Part shown: in pieces, positions 45,912 to 55,572 of the stretch
Position numbering within the stretch: the stretch's first letter is position 1
Layout of the letters: every line of letters starts with the position of its first letter
Assembly (NCBI RefSeq): GCF_029338195.1
Contig: NZ_CP119779.1
Coordinates: forward strand, 1 to 64,000
From: Haloarcula litorea
GTDB lineage: Archaea > Halobacteriota > Halobacteria > Halobacteriales > Haloarculaceae
Length of the DNA: 64,000 nucleotides
Reading direction: 5' to 3'
Notes under the pieces: model-generated
What the model was told of the DNA's origin: nothing
Databases searched by the model: none
What the model saw: the letters and a program-made list of their open reading frames with translations, nothing else
Translations under genes and position numbers: made by a program

Positions 45912-46292
45912 TCAGAGCCAGCGGCTGGGGTCCAGCGATCGATCGGTGTGTCGACCGACCCAGATACCGGCCAGGCCGCCCACGGCGCTCAGTCCCACGG
46001 TGTACGCGAGGAAGAACACGCCGACGAGCACGAGAAAGAGGTCGTACGCGGGCGCGGACGGTGCGACGCCGAATCCGAGCAGGCCCGCGACGGCGAGTGC
46101 CGGCACGAACAGGACCGACAGGGGGACCGCCGCCCCGACGCCGGCCAGCGCCCCGAGCCACAGGCCGCGGGCGTAGCCCCCGCCGTCCCGGTCCGCCGCG
46201 ACGGCTCCCCCGATGACCGACGAGAAGGGGACGAACGACAGGACCAGCGTCACGAGCGCGCCCCAACCGGCGGCGACGAGCGTCTCTCGCAT
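45912..46292 (-). CDS. DUF5518-type small membrane protein, copy 1
   Basis: This 126-residue protein has about four hydrophobic segments rich in Gly and Ala. The FVPFSSVIGGAVAA helix and the VGLSAVGGLAG end match the neighbouring copy. It is a member of the small haloarchaeal membrane family that I know as DUF5518, without known function. The gene is leftward, 48 bases downstream of its paralogue, so both probably arose by tandem duplication. Confidence 0.7.
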   Translation of the reverse strand: MRETLVAAGWGALVTLVLSFVPFSSVIGGAVAADRDGGGYARGLWLGALAGVGAAVPLSVLFVPALAVAGLLGFGVAPSAPAYDLFLVLVGVFFLAYTVGLSAVGGLAGIWVGRHTDRSLDPSRWL

Positions 46293-46340
46293 CCCTGTCG
46301 AGGGCCTCGGGGCCGGCGGTCAAATAGCTGGCTCCGGTCG

Positions 46341-46721
46341 TCAGTTCCCGATGTCGGTCTCGTACTTGACGTAGTTGCCGAGCCAGCCGCCCGCGGCGCT
46401 CAGGCCGACGATGTAGATCGCACCGACGACGGCGACGACGAGGAAGAACACGAGACCGAACGCACCGAAGCCCATCGGTGCGCCGCCGCCCAGCACCATC
46501 CCGAGGAACACGACGACCACGAACAGGAACAGGACCGCCGACAGCGCGAGGCCGATGACGCCGGAGATGACGCCGACCCGGAGCCCGTCGTCTCTGTCGC
46601 CGCCTTCGAGGTAGCCGGCCAGCGCCCCGCCGAACAGCGGGGCGAAGGGGACGAAGCCGCTCAGGACGGCCGTCGCGACTGCGCCGATGAGCGCGTTGAG
46701 GAGGGTATCGCCTTGTGCCAT
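46341..46721 (-). CDS. DUF5518-type small membrane protein, copy 2
   Basis: This 126-residue paralogue of the adjacent copy shares VPFAPLFGGALAG, an acidic loop (EGGDRDDG) and the end VGLSAAGGWLG. The ATG at 46721 is taken rather than a start 22 codons earlier because only then does the N-terminus match the paralogue and a TATA-like element falls about 31 bases upstream. Function is unknown. Confidence 0.7.
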   Translation of the reverse strand: MAQGDTLLNALIGAVATAVLSGFVPFAPLFGGALAGYLEGGDRDDGLRVGVISGVIGLALSAVLFLFVVVVFLGMVLGGGAPMGFGAFGLVFFLVVAVVGAIYIVGLSAAGGWLGNYVKYETDIGN

Positions 46722-46826
46722 CGTTCGCGGCTTGACGGGGCGGGTGCCTATGCTTTGTGCTCCGGGGCGGGACGCCGGCGTCGCCACTGACGGGCGAGCG
46801 GGCCGGAAAACCGTCGTCTCGAATCG

Positions 46827-47615
46827 TTAGATCTCGGACTCGAAGTCCGCCAGTTCGTAGGCGGGCTCGGCCCCGCGGCGGTCGAGCGTCTCGTTGGCCA
46901 GCAGCCAGTAGACGACCGACAGCGCCTTGCGCCCCTTGTTGTTGGTGGGGACGACCAGGTCGACGTTCGACGTGGTGTTGTTGGAGTCACACATCGCGAT
47001 GACCGGGATACCGACCGTGATGGCCTCCTTGACCGCCTGGGAGTCGCCGATCGGGTCGGTGACGACCACGACGTCCGGCTCGATGTAGCCGTCGTAGTCC
47101 GGGTTCGTCAGCGTCCCCGGGATGAACCGGCCCGTGCGGGCGCGGGCACCGACGGCGTCGGCGAACTTCTCGGCCGGGAAGCGGCCGTACTGGCGCGACG
47201 ACGCCACGAGGATCTGCTCGGGGTCGTAGTTGGCCAGGAAGTCCGCGGCGGTCCGGATGCGCTGGTCCGTCATCGACACGTCCAGCACGTACAGGCCGTC
47301 GTCGCGGACGCGGTGGATGAACCGCTCCATGTCCTGGGTCTTCTGCTGAGTCCCGATGTGGACACCGGCACCCAGGTAGTCGTCGACCGGGATGAGGAGG
47401 TCGGCCTCGGCCTGCTCGTCGGGCATCACGTCCTCGTCGAGCTGGGGGCCGGCGTCCTCGTCCTCGTCGGTTGTCTCGGCCGCTGCCGCCTCGTCGGCGG
47501 CGTCGGCGGGCTGTTCCTCGGCTGTGGGCTCGGCGTCGGTCTGTTCGTCGTCCGCCTCGGACGGGTCGAACTCGGACTCGGACGCGTCGAGGCCCTCTTT
47601 CTCGTTGCCGCTCAT
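46827..47615 (-). CDS. rps2: 30S ribosomal protein S2
   Basis: This 262-residue small-subunit protein has an acidic N-terminal extension of about 65 residues that precedes the conserved body beginning [12 protein letters not shown]. The body contains [16 protein letters not shown] and [20 protein letters not shown], standard for archaeal S2. The ATG at 47615 overlaps the enolase stop. It is the last gene of the long ribosomal/RNA polymerase cluster, as in Haloarcula. Confidence 0.96.
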   Translation of the reverse strand: MSGNEKEGLDASESEFDPSEADDEQTDAEPTAEEQPADAADEAAAAETTDEDEDAGPQLDEDVMPDEQAEADLLIPVDDYLGAGVHIGTQQKTQDMERFIHRVRDDGLYVLDVSMTDQRIRTAADFLANYDPEQILVASSRQYGRFPAEKFADAVGARARTGRFIPGTLTNPDYDGYIEPDVVVVTDPIGDSQAVKEAITVGIPVIAMCDSNNTTSNVDLVVPTNNKGRKALSVVYWLLANETLDRRGAEPAYELADFESEI

Positions 47616-48817
47616 ACTGCGTTGTCCTCGATACGGATGAGTTCGTTCAGCTTGGCTGTGCGCTCGCCGCCGACGGCACCCGTCTTGATGAACGGTGCGC
47701 CGGTCGCCACGGCGAGGTGTGCGATCGTGGTGTCCTCCGTCTCGCCGCTCCGGTGGGAGACGACCGACTCGTAGCCGTTCTCGGTCGCCAGTTCGATGGC
47801 GTCGACGGCGTCGGTCAGCGTCCCGATCTGGTTGGGCTTGATGAGGATGGAGTTGGCCGCGCCGGCGTCGATGCCGGCCTGCAGGCGCTCGACGTTGGTG
47901 ACGAACAGGTCGTCCCCACAGATGAGCGTCTGGTCGCCGACCTCCTCGGTCAGCTCGGCGAAGGCCTCGTAGTCGTCCTCGTCGAGGGGGTCCTCGACGT
48001 AGACGAGGTCGTACTCCGCGACCTTCTCGGCGATGTACTCCTTCTGCTCCTCGGTGGACTTGACGCCGTCGTCGTAGACGTAGCCGCCCTCGTCCTCGTC
48101 GTAGAGCTCGGCCCCGGCGACGTCCAGGCCGAAGGCGATGGCGAAGCCGAAGTCGTCGGCGACGGTCTCGACGGCCTCGTCCATGATCTCGAAGGCCTCG
48201 TCGTCGGAGACCGACGGTGCCCACGCGCCCTCGTCGCCCTTGCCCGCGGGCAGGTCGCGGTCGGCCAGGATGTCGTGGACCTCCTGGTGGACCGCGGCGT
48301 TGGCGAAGACGGCCTCGGCGACGCTGGGTGCGCCGACCGGGGCCGCGAGGAACTCCTGGATGTTCGTGGCGTCGGCGGCGTGTTCGCCCCCGCCGACGAT
48401 GTTGCCCAGCGGCGTCGGGAACTCGTTGCCCCGGAAGGTACCGCCCAGGTGCTGGAACAGCGGCGCGCCCAGCACGTCGGCACCGGCCTTCGCGGCCGCC
48501 ATCGAGATGGCGACCGCGGAGTTGGCACCGATGCCGGAGAAGTCGTCCGTGCCGTCGGCGGCGTGCAGCGCCGCGTCGACGTCGCGCTGGTTCCCGGCGT
48601 GGACCTCGCCCACGAGCCGCGGGATGGCGTCCTCGCGGGCGTTCGCGATGGCCTCCTGGGCCGGGAGTTCGATGGCCTCGTACTCGCCGGTGCTTGCGCC
48701 GCTCGGTGCCTTGCCGCGGCCGAAGCCCCCACTCTCCGTGAGGACGTCTGCCTCGACGGTCGCGTTCCCGCGGGAGTCGAGGACGCGGCGGAGCCGGACG
48801 TCAGTGATTAGCGTCAA
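47612..48817 (-). CDS. eno: enolase (phosphopyruvate hydratase)
   Basis: This 401-residue glycolytic enzyme converts 2-phosphoglycerate to phosphoenolpyruvate with Mg2+. The N-terminal LDSRGN and [14 protein letters not shown] motifs are present, as are the metal and catalytic residues in [30 protein letters not shown] and SHRSGETED. It lies between RpoK and S2 in the ribosomal cluster, a placement conserved in haloarchaea. Confidence 0.97.
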   Translation of the reverse strand: MTLITDVRLRRVLDSRGNATVEADVLTESGGFGRGKAPSGASTGEYEAIELPAQEAIANAREDAIPRLVGEVHAGNQRDVDAALHAADGTDDFSGIGANSAVAISMAAAKAGADVLGAPLFQHLGGTFRGNEFPTPLGNIVGGGEHAADATNIQEFLAAPVGAPSVAEAVFANAAVHQEVHDILADRDLPAGKGDEGAWAPSVSDDEAFEIMDEAVETVADDFGFAIAFGLDVAGAELYDEDEGGYVYDDGVKSTEEQKEYIAEKVAEYDLVYVEDPLDEDDYEAFAELTEEVGDQTLICGDDLFVTNVERLQAGIDAGAANSILIKPNQIGTLTDAVDAIELATENGYESVVSHRSGETEDTTIAHLAVATGAPFIKTGAVGGERTAKLNELIRIEDNAV

Positions 48818-48993
48818 TTGTGGTCACCTCGTTTCACCGTGAACGGGAGCACGTCCGCGTCGTACTCCTCGGCCGCGATGAGGATCGGTTGGGTCTGGTC
48901 CGTCTCGATGAGGACGGGTGCGCCGTGGGCCAGCTGCAGCGCTCGCGCGCCGAGTTTGCGGGCCTTCTCGTATCGGCTCTCCTGTGCGCTCAT
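48814..48993 (-). CDS. rpoK: DNA-directed RNA polymerase subunit K (Rpo6)
   Basis: This 59-residue omega-like subunit stabilises the polymerase core. The conserved [15 protein letters not shown] helix and the end [10 protein letters not shown] are typical of Rpo6. The ATG at 48993 overlaps the RpoN stop by four bases and the TGA overlaps the enolase start. Upstream in-frame codons are the shadow of RpoN. Confidence 0.95.
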   Translation of the reverse strand: MSAQESRYEKARKLGARALQLAHGAPVLIETDQTQPILIAAEEYDADVLPFTVKRGDHN

Positions 48994-49190
48994 TGGTAGG
49001 GTGCGACGATGTCGACGAGGTCCTTGTGCGAGACGAGCATCCGGCGACAGCAGTGCCGCTCGACGCCGAGTTCGTCGAGGACCTTCTCCGGGTCCTCGGG
49101 CTCCTCGGCCTCGCGGGTGCGTGCCTTGAACTCCTCCCAGTGCTCGCCGACGACGTTGCCGCAGGTGAAACACCGGACCGGTACCATCAT
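48990..49190 (-). CDS. rpoN: DNA-directed RNA polymerase subunit N (Rpo10)
   Basis: This 66-residue zinc subunit has the ligands CxxC near the N-terminus (CFTC) and the CC pair near residue 48 (HCCRRML), which is the unmistakable Rpo10 pattern. A second ATG follows the first; either can be used. It lies between S9 and RpoK. Confidence 0.96.
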   Translation of the reverse strand: MMVPVRCFTCGNVVGEHWEEFKARTREAEEPEDPEKVLDELGVERHCCRRMLVSHKDLVDIVAPYQ

Positions 49191-49202
49191 ACTTGGATCA
49201 CC

Positions 49203-49601
49203 TCAGCGGTAGGACTTCTGGTAGCGGGCCCGCGCGCCGGGACCGCCCCACTTCTTCGGTTCGGTCTGTCGGACGTCGTTGACCAGCAGCGAACGGTCGA
49301 ACTCCATGTAGGCGTCGCGGAGTTCGGCGTCGTTCGTGAAGTCGACGAGGCCGCGGGCGATGGCGGTGCGGGCCGCGTCGGCCTGCCCCATCACGCCGCC
49401 GCCCTCGACGGTCACCTCGACGTCGACGTCGTCGCGGAGGTCCTCGTCCGCGATGCGGAACGGCTCCAGCATCTTCAGCTGGGCCAGCTCCGGGTCGACC
49501 AGTTCGACCGGCTGGGAGTCGATGCGCACCCGGCCCTCGCCCTCGCGGATCGTCGCGCGGGCGACGGCCGTCTTCTTCTTACCAGACGTGTTCGTTACCA
49601 T
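49203..49601 (-). CDS. rps9: 30S ribosomal protein S9
   Basis: This 132-residue small-subunit protein contacts the P-site tRNA through its C-terminal tail. The N-terminal [12 protein letters not shown], the [19 protein letters not shown] motif and the basic end [10 protein letters not shown] are all standard. It overlaps L13 by seven bases. Confidence 0.97.
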   Translation of the reverse strand: MVTNTSGKKKTAVARATIREGEGRVRIDSQPVELVDPELAQLKMLEPFRIADEDLRDDVDVEVTVEGGGVMGQADAARTAIARGLVDFTNDAELRDAYMEFDRSLLVNDVRQTEPKKWGGPGARARYQKSYR

Positions 49602-50032
49602 GTCTTGTTCGCTCCGAGTTGCTCGCTGACGTCGGCCAGCGAGACGAACTTGATGTTCGACAGTCGGTCCAGCGACGTGCCTTCGACGACCTCGCCCTCC
49701 TCGTCGTGGGGGTTGCCGACGTAGACGCGGACGTTCTCGAACGCCTCGCGGCCACGCTGTTCCTTGTGGGGCAACATCCCGCGGATCGAGCGCTTGAGGA
49801 TGCCGTCCGGGCGCTTCGGGTAGAAGTACCCGTTGTCGTTGCCGATGTCGACGCGCTTCTTGTACTTCTCGACGATCTGCTCCTCGCGACCGGTGATGAC
49901 CGCGCGCTCGGCGTTGACGACGGCCACCGACTGGCCGTCCATCGCCTTCTCGGCGACCTCCGAGGCGACGCGACCCATGATGCAGTCGCGGGCGTCGACG
50001 ACCACGTCGGCGTCGAACTCCGCGAGGCTCAT
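49595..50032 (-). CDS. rpl13: 50S ribosomal protein L13
   Basis: This 145-residue large-subunit protein starts with [19 protein letters not shown], carries NAERAVITG, and includes the [10 protein letters not shown] segment that contacts 23S rRNA. Its ATG overlaps the stop of L18e by four bases. Confidence 0.97.
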   Translation of the reverse strand: MSLAEFDADVVVDARDCIMGRVASEVAEKAMDGQSVAVVNAERAVITGREEQIVEKYKKRVDIGNDNGYFYPKRPDGILKRSIRGMLPHKEQRGREAFENVRVYVGNPHDEEGEVVEGTSLDRLSNIKFVSLADVSEQLGANKTW

Positions 50033-50379
50033 CGGATCACCCGCACGTGGGAGCCTTCCGGATTGTTTTCGATAGCCTGTTCGAGCGGTACAGCCTCACC
50101 GACCTGGTCGATCTTCTTCTCGGCGGTGCCTGAGAAGTCGACCGCGGCGACGGTGACGTCCTTCTGCAGGACGCCGGAGCCGAGTACCTTGCCGGGCACG
50201 ACGACGGTCTCGTCCTCCTGGGCGTAGCGTTCGATGCGGCCCAGGTTGACTTCCGCGTGTGTACGCCGGGGCTTCTCCAGCCGCTCGGCGACGTCGCCCC
50301 AGACGTTGCCGCCCGCGTCGCGGGCGGCCGACTTCAGGTCGGCGATGAGACTACTGAGTCTCGGGTTCGTCTTGCTCAT
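50029..50379 (-). CDS. rpl18e: 50S ribosomal protein L18e
   Basis: This 116-residue archaeal/eukaryotic large-subunit protein has the elements [22 protein letters not shown] and [14 protein letters not shown]. It is the first protein gene after tRNA-Leu in this cluster, the arrangement known in Haloarcula. Confidence 0.96.
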   Translation of the reverse strand: MSKTNPRLSSLIADLKSAARDAGGNVWGDVAERLEKPRRTHAEVNLGRIERYAQEDETVVVPGKVLGSGVLQKDVTVAAVDFSGTAEKKIDQVGEAVPLEQAIENNPEGSHVRVIR

Positions 50380-50403
50380 AGAGTTCCTCCTTTGTCGGAA
50401 AAG

Positions 50404-50488
50404 TGCAGGGAGCAGGATTTGAACCTGCGGACCCCTACGGGACAGCGCCCTGAACGCTGCGCCGTTGGCCTGACTTGGCTATCCCTGC
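50404..50488 (-). tRNA. tRNA-Leu (anticodon CAG)
   Basis: This 85-base tRNA has a long variable arm. The acceptor GCAGGGA pairs fully with TCCCTGC, the anticodon stem CAGCG/CGCTG encloses TTCAGGG (anticodon CAG, reads CUG), and the T loop GGTTCAAATCC is normal. It lies between RpoD and L18e on the same strand and is probably cut from a shared transcript. Confidence 0.95.
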
Positions 50489-50592
50489 TCGCGTTCTTGC
50501 GTTTCACGTGCCCCGTAAAAACCCCTTCGGTCCTCGCGCTTCGGGGGCGGGCGGTCATCGGCGTGGAAGGGGTGTGTCGGATCACGGTGGCG

Positions 50593-51372
50593 TTACAGTT
50601 CGACTGCCTCTTTCAGTTCGGTCGCGCGGCCGCGCAGCGACTCGACCGCGCGCAGGACCAGTTCCTCGGTGGTGAACGAGCCGTCCGTCTCGACGTGGAA
50701 CACGAAGGCGTTGGGCACGTCAGAGACCTCGACTTCCTTGCCGGGGTAGCGCTGGGAGAGGTCGTTGTCGAACGCCTCGGTGGCGACGAGCTCGCCGTTT
50801 TCGGCGTCGCCCGCGGCGTGCTCGGCGGCGGACTCCTCGATGACCCCCCGGAGGATGTTGGTCTCGTCGTCGGCGAACTCGCCCTTGTCGCCGACGACCT
50901 CGACGCGCTGGAGGTGGCGGTAGCCGACAGCGACGCCACCCTGGTGTTTGGCGTGTTCCTTGCCCGTGTCCAGGACGGCGTCGGCCTCGACTTCGAGGCG
51001 CTGGCCGTCCTTGAGATCGATGATGGGGACGTTGTCCTCTGCGGGCTCGACCAGCCCGTCGCTGGAGACGAGATCGCCCGAGTAGGCCGTCCCGGGACCG
51101 TCGACCGACAGCGACAGGGTCACCTCGTCGCCTGCCTCGAAGTCGTCGAGGTCGGTCGTCAGCGGGACCAGCCCGAGTCGCAGGCTGATCTGCTCGTTGA
51201 ACATCACGCTGGTGTTCTCGATGACCCGGACGGTGTCGATGCTGAACGTGGGCACGTCGGCGATCATCGCCCGGCGGATGCCGTTGGCAAAGGCCGGCGT
51301 GATGCCACGCACGAGGAACCGCGCCTCCTCGTCGCCGCGGTCGACGAACTCAACCTCGTAGTCCTGTGTCAT
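50593..51372 (-). CDS. rpoD: DNA-directed RNA polymerase subunit D (Rpo3)
   Basis: This 259-residue alpha-like assembly subunit of the archaeal RNA polymerase has the conserved [21 protein letters not shown] near residue 25 and the [12 protein letters not shown] segment. The iron-sulfur domain present in some archaea is not seen: the cysteines are missing from the middle region, as is usual in haloarchaea. It lies after S11 in the S13-S4-S11-RpoD order. Confidence 0.96.
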   Translation of the reverse strand: MTQDYEVEFVDRGDEEARFLVRGITPAFANGIRRAMIADVPTFSIDTVRVIENTSVMFNEQISLRLGLVPLTTDLDDFEAGDEVTLSLSVDGPGTAYSGDLVSSDGLVEPAEDNVPIIDLKDGQRLEVEADAVLDTGKEHAKHQGGVAVGYRHLQRVEVVGDKGEFADDETNILRGVIEESAAEHAAGDAENGELVATEAFDNDLSQRYPGKEVEVSDVPNAFVFHVETDGSFTTEELVLRAVESLRGRATELKEAVEL

Positions 51373-51375
51373 GTG

Positions 51376-51768
51376 TTAGAAGCCGGAGTTCTTGGGTGCG
51401 CGAGTGCCGTCGTGGGGCGTCGGCGTGACGTCCTCGATGCGGCCGATCTCCAGGCCCGCGCGAGCGAGGGCTCGGATGGTCGCCTGTGCGCCCGGCCCGG
51501 GGGAGGTCTGCTGGTTCCCGCCGGGACCGCGGACGCGCACGTCGACGCCCTCGACGCCCTGGTCGAGCGCCTTCTCGGCGACGACCTCGGCCATCTGCAT
51601 CGCGGCGTAGGGCGAGGCCTCGTCGCGGTTCTGCTTGACGACCGTCCCGCCGGAGCTCTTCGCCAGCGTCTCCGCGCCGGTCTGGTCGGTGATGGTGATG
51701 ATGGTGTTGTTGAACGATGCGTGCACGTGGGCGACGCCCCAGATTCCGTCGTTTTCGGCTTCGCTCAT
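51376..51768 (-). CDS. rps11: 30S ribosomal protein S11
   Basis: This 130-residue platform protein has the conserved segments [30 protein letters not shown] and the [15 protein letters not shown] region, ending in the basic [11 protein letters not shown] tail. Its start overlaps the S4 stop. Confidence 0.97.
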   Translation of the reverse strand: MSEAENDGIWGVAHVHASFNNTIITITDQTGAETLAKSSGGTVVKQNRDEASPYAAMQMAEVVAEKALDQGVEGVDVRVRGPGGNQQTSPGPGAQATIRALARAGLEIGRIEDVTPTPHDGTRAPKNSGF

Positions 51769-52277
51769 TCTTGGGCCTCCGCGCGTTCGGGATGCAGTTC
51801 GTCCGACAGCGAGCTGTTCTCGTCGAAGCCGACGGTGTCCTCGACGGCCACCTCGACCTTCATCGACGGGCGCGTGACCCGCTGGCCGCCGAGTTCGACG
51901 TGGCCGTGGACGATGAACTGCCGCGCCTGCTCGGGCGTGTTCGCGTAGCCCTTGCGGTAGACGACGGTCTGGAGCCGGCGTTCGAGGACATCGGTGACGT
52001 CCAGCGACAGGACGTCGTCCAGCGTGTCCTGCTCGTTGAGGATGCCGTAGCGCTTGAGGCGAGCGAGGAACTCGTCGGCCTCGTCGGTCTCGGTCGTCCG
52101 TCCGAGCAGTTCGCGGGCCTCGCGGCGGAAGCCGCGCAGTTCGGACTGGGCGCGCCAGAGCTCCTCCTTGTTCTTCAGGCCGTAGCGGCCGACGAGGTTC
52201 GACTCGTCGGCGATGCGCTCGCCCTGGTAGGGGTGGTTCGGCGTCTCGTAGAACTTCGTGTTGGAGCCGAGCGCCAT
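51765..52277 (-). CDS. rps4: 30S ribosomal protein S4
   Basis: This 170-residue primary assembly protein has an S4 RNA-binding domain in the second half ([18 protein letters not shown] and [18 protein letters not shown]). The ATG at 52277 gives the usual [13 protein letters not shown] start and overlaps the S13 stop. Confidence 0.97.
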   Translation of the reverse strand: MALGSNTKFYETPNHPYQGERIADESNLVGRYGLKNKEELWRAQSELRGFRREARELLGRTTETDEADEFLARLKRYGILNEQDTLDDVLSLDVTDVLERRLQTVVYRKGYANTPEQARQFIVHGHVELGGQRVTRPSMKVEVAVEDTVGFDENSSLSDELHPERAEAQE

Positions 52278-52804
52278 TATTCGTCGTCCTCCCCGGCGGC
52301 CTCCTCGGCCTGCTCTTCCTTGATCGCCTCGACGTTGACGCCGATGGTGCCCTCGGTACGACCCGTGGACTTGGTTCGCTGGCCGCGGACCTTCTGCCCG
52401 CGCTTGTGGCGGACCCCGCGGTAGGAGTCGATCATCTTCATCCGGTTGATGTCCTGCCGGCGGGTGAGCTGGAGGTCGTTGCCGGTCTCGTGGGTGGTCT
52501 CGCCGGAGAAGTAGTCCTTCTGGTGGTTGGTCATCCACTCGGGGACCTCGTCGGCGTAGTTCTCGACGACCTCGACGACGTCGTCGATGACGTCGTCGTC
52601 GAGTTTGCCGATGACCTCGCGGCGGTCGACGCCCGCCTTCTGGGCGACGATGCGGGCCGCTCGGTGGCCGATACCGTTCAGTTCTGTCAGTGCTCGTTCG
52701 ACGGACTTCGTGCCGTCGAGGTCGGTCTGTCCGATGCGAACGAAGTAGCGGATGTCCTCCTCCTCATCCGCGTCCTCGCCCGCGTTGGGGTCTTCTGCAC
52801 TCAT
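52277..52804 (-). CDS. rps13: 30S ribosomal protein S13
   Basis: This 175-residue head protein has an acidic N-terminal extension followed by [15 protein letters not shown], the [10 protein letters not shown] loop and the basic tail [20 protein letters not shown]. It is the first protein gene of the cluster, 23 bases after tRNA-Ser. The C-terminal end is acidic, an unusual finish for S13 but common in halophiles. Confidence 0.97.
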   Translation of the reverse strand: MSAEDPNAGEDADEEEDIRYFVRIGQTDLDGTKSVERALTELNGIGHRAARIVAQKAGVDRREVIGKLDDDVIDDVVEVVENYADEVPEWMTNHQKDYFSGETTHETGNDLQLTRRQDINRMKMIDSYRGVRHKRGQKVRGQRTKSTGRTEGTIGVNVEAIKEEQAEEAAGEDDE

Positions 52805-52827
52805 ATGTGGGTAGTCGGTCTGGTGAG

Positions 52828-52912
52828 CGTCGTGGCGGGGATTCGAACCCCGGAGGCTGTACGCCACAGAGTTAGCAACCCTGCGCCTTGGGCCAGGCTT
52901 GGCTACCACGAC
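52828..52912 (-). tRNA. tRNA-Ser (anticodon GCU)
   Basis: This 85-base class II tRNA has the acceptor GTCGTGG paired with CCACGAC and discriminator G73 as required for serine. The anticodon stem CAGGG/CTCTG encloses TTGCTAA (anticodon GCT, reads AGC and AGU), and a long variable arm and a normal T loop (GGTTCGAATCC) follow. It heads the S13 operon. Confidence 0.95.
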
Positions 52913-52997
52913 ACGTGCTTGCTGTACGCTCGCCCGCGACACGCGGACTCGGGAGCGGCACTCCCTACACGACTGTGCCCGAGACTATTCCGGGGTT

Positions 52998-53007
52998 GTA
53001 TTTAAAC
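52998..53007 (-). promoter_or_regulatory. promoter of the tRNA-Ser/S13 operon
   Basis: The minus strand reads GTTTAAATAC, a strong TATA box about 85 bases before the 5' end of the tRNA. Transcription from here would cover the tRNA and the ribosomal genes together. Confidence 0.5.
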
Positions 53008-53102
53008 GCAACGGACCGGCCCGGGCGCGACAGTCCGTTGCACGGCCGACGCCTGGCACCGACACCCAAGGAGATTAGCCGACGGCAGCCCAATCCCCGT
53101 CT

Positions 53103-53399
53103 ATGTGGCCACCGGTCCGGGCTGACGGCGGTACCGACGTCGAGCCGACGGACAGAGCGGCGCTCCGGGAGCACCTCGAACGGTTCGCGGGGACCGTCAC
53201 GGAACGGGCGGACGGCACCCTCAGAGCCGAGTTCGGCGGCCGGGCACACTTCGCCGTCGACCCCGACGGCCGGGTAGACGCCGGGATGCCACTCCACACC
53301 GTCGACGCGGTCGCCGATCGGCTGACCTTCGACCACGAGGGCGGCGAGGTCCACGTCGAGGGGTCGTCGGGCCTCTCGTACACCTTCCGCCGACCCTGA
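53103..53399 (+). CDS. conserved haloarchaeal hypothetical protein
   Basis: This 98-residue soluble, acidic protein has an alternating beta pattern (TLRAEFGGRAHFAVDPDGRV) and the end LSYTFRRP. No cysteines, membrane segments or known motif are present. Codon use fits the genome. It is divergent from the ribosomal operon and 68 bases before the Mrp gene. I do not recognise the family. Confidence 0.65.
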   Translation: MWPPVRADGGTDVEPTDRAALREHLERFAGTVTERADGTLRAEFGGRAHFAVDPDGRVDAGMPLHTVDAVADRLTFDHEGGEVHVEGSSGLSYTFRRP

Positions 53400-53434
53400 C
53401 CGGTCGGAACGGCGCGACCCCGCCCCTGTCACAA

Positions 53435-53443
53435 TCCTTATCG
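53435..53443 (+). promoter_or_regulatory. TATA box of the Mrp/NBP35 gene
   Basis: TCCTTATCG is centred about 29 bases before the ATG at 53468, consistent with a leaderless mRNA. Confidence 0.45.
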
Positions 53444-53467
53444 CACCTCCGGGGCCTACCCGGAGGT

Positions 53468-54547
53468 ATGAACGAGGACGACGTTCGCGAGCGCCTCCGG
53501 GCCGTCGAGGACCCGGACCTCGGCGACGACATCGTGTCGCTGGATCTCGTCAACAGCATCGAGGTGACCGACGACGCGGTCGGCATCGACCTCGCACTCG
53601 GCGCACCGTACTCCCCGAACGAGACGGCCATCGCCGGGCGCGTCCGCGAGGAACTCGCCGACCTCGACCGGGAGATCGAGCTCTCGGCGAGCGTCGATCG
53701 CGGCGTCCCCGAGTCGGAGGACCCGCTCCCGAAGGTCAAGAACGTCATCGCGGTCGCCTCGGGCAAGGGCGGGGTCGGGAAGTCGACCGTCGCCGTCAAC
53801 CTCGCGGCGGGGCTCTCACAGCTGGGCGCGCGGGTCGGGCTGTTCGACGCCGACGTCTACGGCCCGAACGTCCCCCGGATGCTCGGGGCCGACGAGTCCC
53901 CGCAGGCCACCGAGGAGGAGCAGATCATCCCCGTCGAGAAGTACGGGCTGAAGCTGATGAGTATGGACTTCCTCGTCGGGAAGGACGACCCCGTCATCTT
54001 CCGCGGCCCGATGGTCGACAACGTCCTCACCCAGCTGTGGGACGACGTGCTCTGGGGCGGGCTGGACTACATGATCGTGGACCTCCCGCCGGGCACTGGC
54101 GACACCCAGCTGACGATGCTCCAGCGGGTGCCCGTCTCCGGCGCGGTCATCGTCACCACACCTCAGGAGGTGGCGCTGGACGACGCTCGCAAGGGCCTGC
54201 GGATGTTCGGCCGCCACGAGACGCCCGTCCTCGGCGTCGTCGAGAACATGTCGACGTTCGTCTGTCCGGACTGTGGCGGCGAGCACGACATCTTCGGCAG
54301 CGGCGGCGGCCGCGAGTTCGCCGAGGAGACGGACATGCCGTTCCTCGGGGAGGTGCCGCTGGACCCCGACGTCCGGGAGGGTGGCGACGACGGCGAACCG
54401 CTCGTCCTCGACGAGGACAGCGAGGTCGGCGAGGCGTTCCGCGATATGGCAGCCCGTACCGCGAACATGCAGGGGATCGTCCACCGGAAGCGCCAGTCCG
54501 AGGGCAAGAGCGCGGCCGGCGCGGTCGAGGAACCCCACGAGCACTAG
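53468..54547 (+). CDS. Mrp/NBP35 family iron-sulfur carrier ATPase
   Basis: This 359-residue scaffold/carrier assembles and hands over Fe-S clusters. The N-terminal 80 residues are a MIP18/DUF59 domain, and the deviant P-loop GKGGVGKS is at 99-106. The ATPase core has FDADVYGPN, DLPPGTGDTQLT and the CPDC pair near residue 266-269, which bridges the cluster in the dimer. It ends in a His/Glu tail. The gene is alone on its strand. Confidence 0.95.
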   Translation: MNEDDVRERLRAVEDPDLGDDIVSLDLVNSIEVTDDAVGIDLALGAPYSPNETAIAGRVREELADLDREIELSASVDRGVPESEDPLPKVKNVIAVASGKGGVGKSTVAVNLAAGLSQLGARVGLFDADVYGPNVPRMLGADESPQATEEEQIIPVEKYGLKLMSMDFLVGKDDPVIFRGPMVDNVLTQLWDDVLWGGLDYMIVDLPPGTGDTQLTMLQRVPVSGAVIVTTPQEVALDDARKGLRMFGRHETPVLGVVENMSTFVCPDCGGEHDIFGSGGGREFAEETDMPFLGEVPLDPDVREGGDDGEPLVLDEDSEVGEAFRDMAARTANMQGIVHRKRQSEGKSAAGAVEEPHEH

Positions 54548-54589
54548 CGGCGTCGCTGCCCACCGGCGAGGACAGAGAGAAAGACCGGA

Positions 54590-54781
54590 TTACGCCTCGA
54601 CGGGGTTGTTGTACTTGCGCGTGACGTAGCCGGCGATGCGGTTGCGCACGCTCTTGGACTCGATGTCGGTGACCTCCTCGACGACGTCCTTGTTGTGCTC
54701 GAAGTCACCGCCGAAGGCGTCGGGGTATCGCTCCATCAGCAGCGTGCCGGTCTTCTTGACGTAGGCGGGTTTGATAGCCAT
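54590..54781 (-). CDS. rps17e: 30S ribosomal protein S17e
   Basis: This 63-residue archaeal/eukaryotic small-subunit protein has the conserved IKPAYVKKTG, DFEHNKDVVEEVT and the IAGYVTRKY end. The ATG at 54781 is chosen over an upstream start three codons away because it matches the family N-terminus. A TATA-like CCTTTTTCA near 54811 is about 30 bases upstream. Confidence 0.95.
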   Translation of the reverse strand: MAIKPAYVKKTGTLLMERYPDAFGGDFEHNKDVVEEVTDIESKSVRNRIAGYVTRKYNNPVEA

Positions 54782-54966
54782 ACGTGTCATTTCAGAACTG
54801 GCGGTGAAAAAGGGTTCGAATCCGCACCGGCGAGCGAGGGTTCATCAGTGATCGCGGGGCCAGCGGACCCGTGTCCTGACGAACGCGGCGGTGTGGCAAG
54901 CGGGAGCGCGACGCGACACACCGCCGGCAGCCGGTCGTCGGACCGGGTCACCGCGTCGCCTGCTCG

Positions 54967-55572
54967 CTACCACTCCGCGTCGGTCAGTTCGCGAACGCGC
55001 TCGAATGCGGCGCGTTCGCGCTCGCTCCCGGCCGTCTCGACGACCGACTCGAAGTACCGGAGCCGGTCCAGCAGCGTCTCGGTGTCGTAGCTGTCGACGT
55101 CCAGCCGCGAGGCCGCGACCGTCGCCTCAACGACGGCGGCGTGGCCCCGGTTCGTCGTCGGCACGGCGCGGCGCTCGACGGCCGACTCGATCGGTGTCAG
55201 CGCCCACTCGACCCACCGGGTGCCGCCGTCCTCGCCGTCGGCCAGTCGCGCCACCGCGACCCTGACCCAGGCGTCCGCCGAGTCCAGCACCGGATCGGCC
55301 GCCTCGCGGACCGACAGCGCCGCCTCCGCGAAGTCGACCGGGTCGCGGGTGAACTGGACGTACCCCCCGCCCCGTTCGCGGAAGTTCCGCCACGTCCGGG
55401 TCCGACCCCACGTGGTCGCCGTCACGGTGGCGTCCGAATCCTCATCGTCCCGTCCGTCGTCCGGGGCGTGCAGCCCCAGCGCCGCGACGTTCCACAGGTC
55501 GTTCGGTCCCAGCGTCGTCACGACGGACTCGGTGACGCCCGCCAGCTCGACCGGCCAGTCGGCGTCTCTCAC
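54967..55572 (-). CDS. DUF447 family protein
   Basis: This 201-residue protein belongs to a flavoprotein-like family with an N-terminal split-barrel look (WPVELAGVTESVVTTLGPNDLWNVAALGLH) and a helical C-terminal half. Family members occur in methanogens and methylotrophs near tetrahydromethanopterin genes, as far as I recall; the activity is not settled. The GTG start at 55572 overlaps the CitG-like stop. It is the last gene of the cofD operon, so a role with coenzyme F420 or a related cofactor is inferred. Confidence 0.82.
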   Translation of the reverse strand: MRDADWPVELAGVTESVVTTLGPNDLWNVAALGLHAPDDGRDDEDSDATVTATTWGRTRTWRNFRERGGGYVQFTRDPVDFAEAALSVREAADPVLDSADAWVRVAVARLADGEDGGTRWVEWALTPIESAVERRAVPTTNRGHAAVVEATVAASRLDVDSYDTETLLDRLRYFESVVETAGSERERAAFERVRELTDAEW

